The notes under the pieces: generated by a model | What the model saw: the letters and a program-made list of their open reading frames with translations, nothing else | The model's database searches: none | Told to the model about the DNA's origin: nothing | From: Rhizobiaceae bacterium | GTDB taxonomy: Bacteria; Pseudomonadota; Alphaproteobacteria; Rhizobiales; Rhizobiaceae | NCBI GenBank assembly: GCA_016793565.1 | Contig: JAEUMA010000131.1 | Location: 1-8,523, forward strand | Length of the DNA: 8,523 bases | Direction of reading: 5' to 3' | Program-made: the position numbers and the translations under genes | Part shown: positions 6,834 to 8,523 of the stretch, in pieces | How positions within the stretch are numbered: the stretch's first letter is position 1 | Layout of the letters: the number at the start of each line of letters is the position of its first letter

Positions 6834-7414
6834 CGCTGACCGTCCCAGACCTTGATGTCGGCGACCGTCAGGCCGCCCATGCGGTCGTGCACGCGCGGGC
6901 CGCAGGCCATTGCCAGCACGAACACGATCTCGTCGGGGCGCGGCCCGTCGGGCACGCCGACCTCCATGGCGTCGAAATGGCTGCGCACATAGGCAGCGTT
7001 GATGTGGCCGAGCGGGATGTCGACATGGCTGCCGAAGCCGCCGACCTTCATCGCCGAAGGCACGATCGCCTTGGCGCCGCCGAGCCTCTCGCGCATGGCA
7101 TACCCGCCGGGCACGTGCCAAAGGGCGCCGTGCTCGATCTCGCCGGCCGAGCCGACGATAGCGCCCTTGCCGTAGCCGTCGATCGCCTTGACGTCGCCGC
7201 CGAGCGCCGCGATCAGCCGGTCGGTGAGCAGCAGGCCGAGCGGCTTGAGGTCGTCCATTCCGCTCTGCAGTTCGGCCGCGTAGCCGCCGGCGAACGGGTT
7301 TTTCACCACCGCCAGTGCCGCCGCGCGCCGGCGCGGCGTCTGCGGCGCCGGGCCGCCGTCGTGCACGATCTCCTCGGTCAGTACGCTGATCTTGCGGATC
7401 GGAAATTCAGGCAT
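6830..7414 (-). CDS. DUF1185 'amino acid synthesis' family protein (PF06684)
   Basis: A 194-residue cytoplasmic protein recognised as DUF1185/AA_synth by its overall pattern: RKISVLTEEIVHDGG near the start, AVVKNPFAG (35-43), GKGAIVG (82-88) with GEIEHG (91-96), and GSHVDIPLGHINAAYVRSHF (128-147). DEIVFVLA (161-168) and ACGPRVHDR (170-178) follow. As I recall, structures of family members show a variant of the AroH chorismate-mutase fold; the 'amino acid synthesis' label is historical and no reaction is firmly assigned. The start ATG (7412-7414) has GGAGG six bases upstream. It overlaps the UPF0280 stop by 8 bp, and its own stop overlaps the MarR start by 4 bp, so all three are one operon. 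The gene is complete and of normal length. Its constant company with UPF0280 here suggests a shared pathway, which is inference. Confidence 0.85.
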   Translation of the reverse strand: MPEFPIRKISVLTEEIVHDGGPAPQTPRRRAAALAVVKNPFAGGYAAELQSGMDDLKPLGLLLTDRLIAALGGDVKAIDGYGKGAIVGSAGEIEHGALWHVPGGYAMRERLGGAKAIVPSAMKVGGFGSHVDIPLGHINAAYVRSHFDAMEVGVPDGPRPDEIVFVLAMACGPRVHDRMGGLTVADIKVWDGQR

Positions 7415-8523
7415 GCAGTTCCTCCGGTGTGTTTTTGTCTTGGGCGGCGGCGGTGTCCCGCTTCACCGAAATGCTCCCGGGTCGCGTTCCCTCGCACCCC
7501 CCTCTGGCCTGCCGGCCATCTCCCCCGCAAGGGGGGAGATAGGCCTTCATCTCCGCCGCGTTTTCTTCTTCGCCGGTTGCGATGGGCGCAAGCGCTGGCG
7601 ACAGCTGATCTCTCCCCTTGCGGGGGAGATGGCCGGCAGGCCAGAGGGGGGTGCGCAGGGGCGCGGCATCTCCGCCCTCCGCATTCGCGTCTCGCGTCGC
7701 TGACTGGCCAACCTCGCCCACCGTCCGCGCCTCGCCTTTCAGGAACAGCGCCGCCGCGGCGATCATCCCCCGCCGGCGCAGATCCTCGGCCACGGCGCGC
7801 CCAGCATCAAGCGCGGCATCCACTTCAGCCGATAAAAGCGGCCCGACGCCCGTCGTCACCATGCGGCCGCCGAGATCGCTGTCGGGCGCGAGCGAATGGG
7901 CCGGCGCTCGCTGCACCGCCGGATGGCCCGGCAAGTCCACCGCATTGGCGATCACAGTCGCGGCGGCATCCGCTTCGGCGCCCGTCCTCGCCAGCACGGT
8001 CACGGCATCGGCGATACCCAGCGAGAAACTGCGTCCCGGCCAGCCGCTGGTGGCGATGCCGCGCACGCCGTCTTCCGCGCTCACCGTCACGCGGTCGGCA
8101 AGGCCGTGGCCGGTGCCGGCGATCGCCAGCGTCATCGATTGGCCGGGCGCCAGATGCAGCGCGATATCGCCGCCATTGTTGACATAGGCCCGGTCGAGAT
8201 CGGCAGCCGCCGTCATCGCGGCGAGCATCTCGTCTGCCACCGAGCCGGCCACCGCCGCCATCGGCGTAAGGAATTTTTCCGCCAGCGGCCATACCGCCGC
8301 CTCCATGCGCCTCGCTGTAGAGCCGGACAAGGCGCGCAACTGCGGGCCCGCCGGACTGCGCAGCAGGGGCAGTTCCGCCACCAGTTCTGTCAGGATCGTG
8401 CGGAAGCGCCGCACGGCCGCCTCGAAGGCGGCGGTCCGGTCGGCGGGACGGCCGAAGGCCTCGACGATCAGATCGATCGGCCCGTGGTTGAGGTGCAGCC
8501 GTCTTCCGTCCGGCAGCCAGCGT
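7407..8523 (-). CDS. UPF0280 family (ApbE-superfamily) protein, 5' end beyond the window, 3' end extended by a repeat
   Basis: The frame is open to the right edge and begins RWLPDGRRLHLNHGPIDLIV, so the true start is a few codons outside. Visible residues number 371. UPF0280 (COG2122) is related to ApbE flavin transferases. Here YVNNGGDIALHL (113-124) and GIATSGWPG (155-163) are the ApbE-like core motifs. The function is unproven; some relatives may handle flavin or small molecules. Conserved sequence ends about residue 270 (FLKGEARTVGEV). The last ~100 residues are not family-like: residues 290-306 and 328-343 are translated from the two arms of the inverted repeat at 7494-7654. Despite this, no stop intervenes, and the frame ends at TGA 7407-7409, overlapping DUF1185. 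The tail even contains the DUF1185 ribosome site. Either the protein now has a disordered tail or the tail is tolerated. Confidence 0.83.
   Translation of the reverse strand, partial: RWLPDGRRLHLNHGPIDLIVEAFGRPADRTAAFEAAVRRFRTILTELVAELPLLRSPAGPQLRALSGSTARRMEAAVWPLAEKFLTPMAAVAGSVADEMLAAMTAAADLDRAYVNNGGDIALHLAPGQSMTLAIAGTGHGLADRVTVSAEDGVRGIATSGWPGRSFSLGIADAVTVLARTGAEADAAATVIANAVDLPGHPAVQRAPAHSLAPDSDLGGRMVTTGVGPLLSAEVDAALDAGRAVAEDLRRRGMIAAAALFLKGEARTVGEVGQSATRDANAEGGDAAPLRTPLWPAGHLPRKGRDQLSPALAPIATGEEENAAEMKAYLPPCGGDGRQARGGCEGTRPGSISVKRDTAAAQDKNTPEELHA
7494..7654. repeat. 161-bp inverted-repeat element inside the UPF0280 3' end
   Basis: The left arm (7494-7540) and right arm (7608-7654) are 47-nt inverted copies that match at 46 of 47 positions, separated by a 67-bp centre. 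Each arm is itself a double hairpin: TGGCC/GGCCA (7505-7509 with 7514-7518) next to CTCCCCC/GGGGGAG (7520-7526 with 7532-7538). The design matches copy A at 51-105, and the right arm has the same orientation as copy A. The layout is MITE-like (long terminal inverted repeats, no coding capacity), but no target-site duplication could be recognised. It lies in coding sequence and keeps the frame open on the minus strand. Confidence 0.85.

Noticed and set aside
7494..7654. CRISPR array or transposase-bearing insertion sequence
   Set aside because: There are only two arms, in inverted not direct orientation, and the 67-bp centre encodes nothing.
6887..8182. A 431-codon plus-strand open frame across DUF1185 and UPF0280
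   Set aside because: It crosses two well-supported minus-strand genes, and its repeat-derived segment only mirrors the inverted-repeat arms.

Overview
The window looks like chromosomal DNA of a high-GC alphaproteobacterium, most likely a Rhizobiales member near Mesorhizobium or Phyllobacteriaceae. This rests on the base composition, the style of the encoded proteins (a plant-type bacterial ferredoxin-NADP reductase ending in VERAFVG, a long-form DeoC) and small GC-rich palindromic repeats (CTCCCC/GGGGAG hairpin plus GGCC/GGCC hairpin) common in that order. The placement is inferred from sequence character, not from a search.

Layout: (1) 1-125 is noncoding and carries one palindromic repeat. 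(2) 126-1178, minus strand: deoC, deoxyribose-phosphate aldolase. (3) 1179-1532 has no intact gene. It holds a candidate deoC promoter and, on the plus strand, what look like decayed remains of an MNT-HepT type toxin-antitoxin pair. (4) 1533-2360, minus strand: fpr, ferredoxin/flavodoxin-NADP+ reductase. (5) 2361-2547 is a divergent control region with an AT-rich patch. (6) 2548-6368, plus strand: a two-gene operon, hyuA-hyuB, encoding an ATP-dependent hydantoinase/oxoprolinase-type enzyme. (7) 6381-8523, minus strand and convergent with hyuAB: a tightly overlapping operon read right to left as UPF0280 protein (5' end outside the window), DUF1185 'amino acid synthesis' family protein, and a MarR-family regulator. 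The UPF0280 gene has had a 161-bp inverted-repeat element inserted in its 3' end, which is read through in frame.

How the genes may work together: deoC belongs to nucleoside/deoxyribose catabolism and fpr to redox supply; both look like ordinary single genes. The accessory part is hyuAB facing UPF0280-DUF1185-MarR. HyuA/HyuB families open cyclic amides (hydantoins, 5-oxoproline, lactams) with ATP, or carboxylate ketones. UPF0280 is related to the ApbE superfamily, and DUF1185 has a chorismate-mutase-like fold with no firmly assigned reaction. A MarR regulator at the operon end suggests control by a small-molecule ligand. The most economical reading is a catabolic locus for an unidentified cyclic amide or N-heterocycle, part of which lies beyond the right edge. 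The substrate cannot be read from this sequence.
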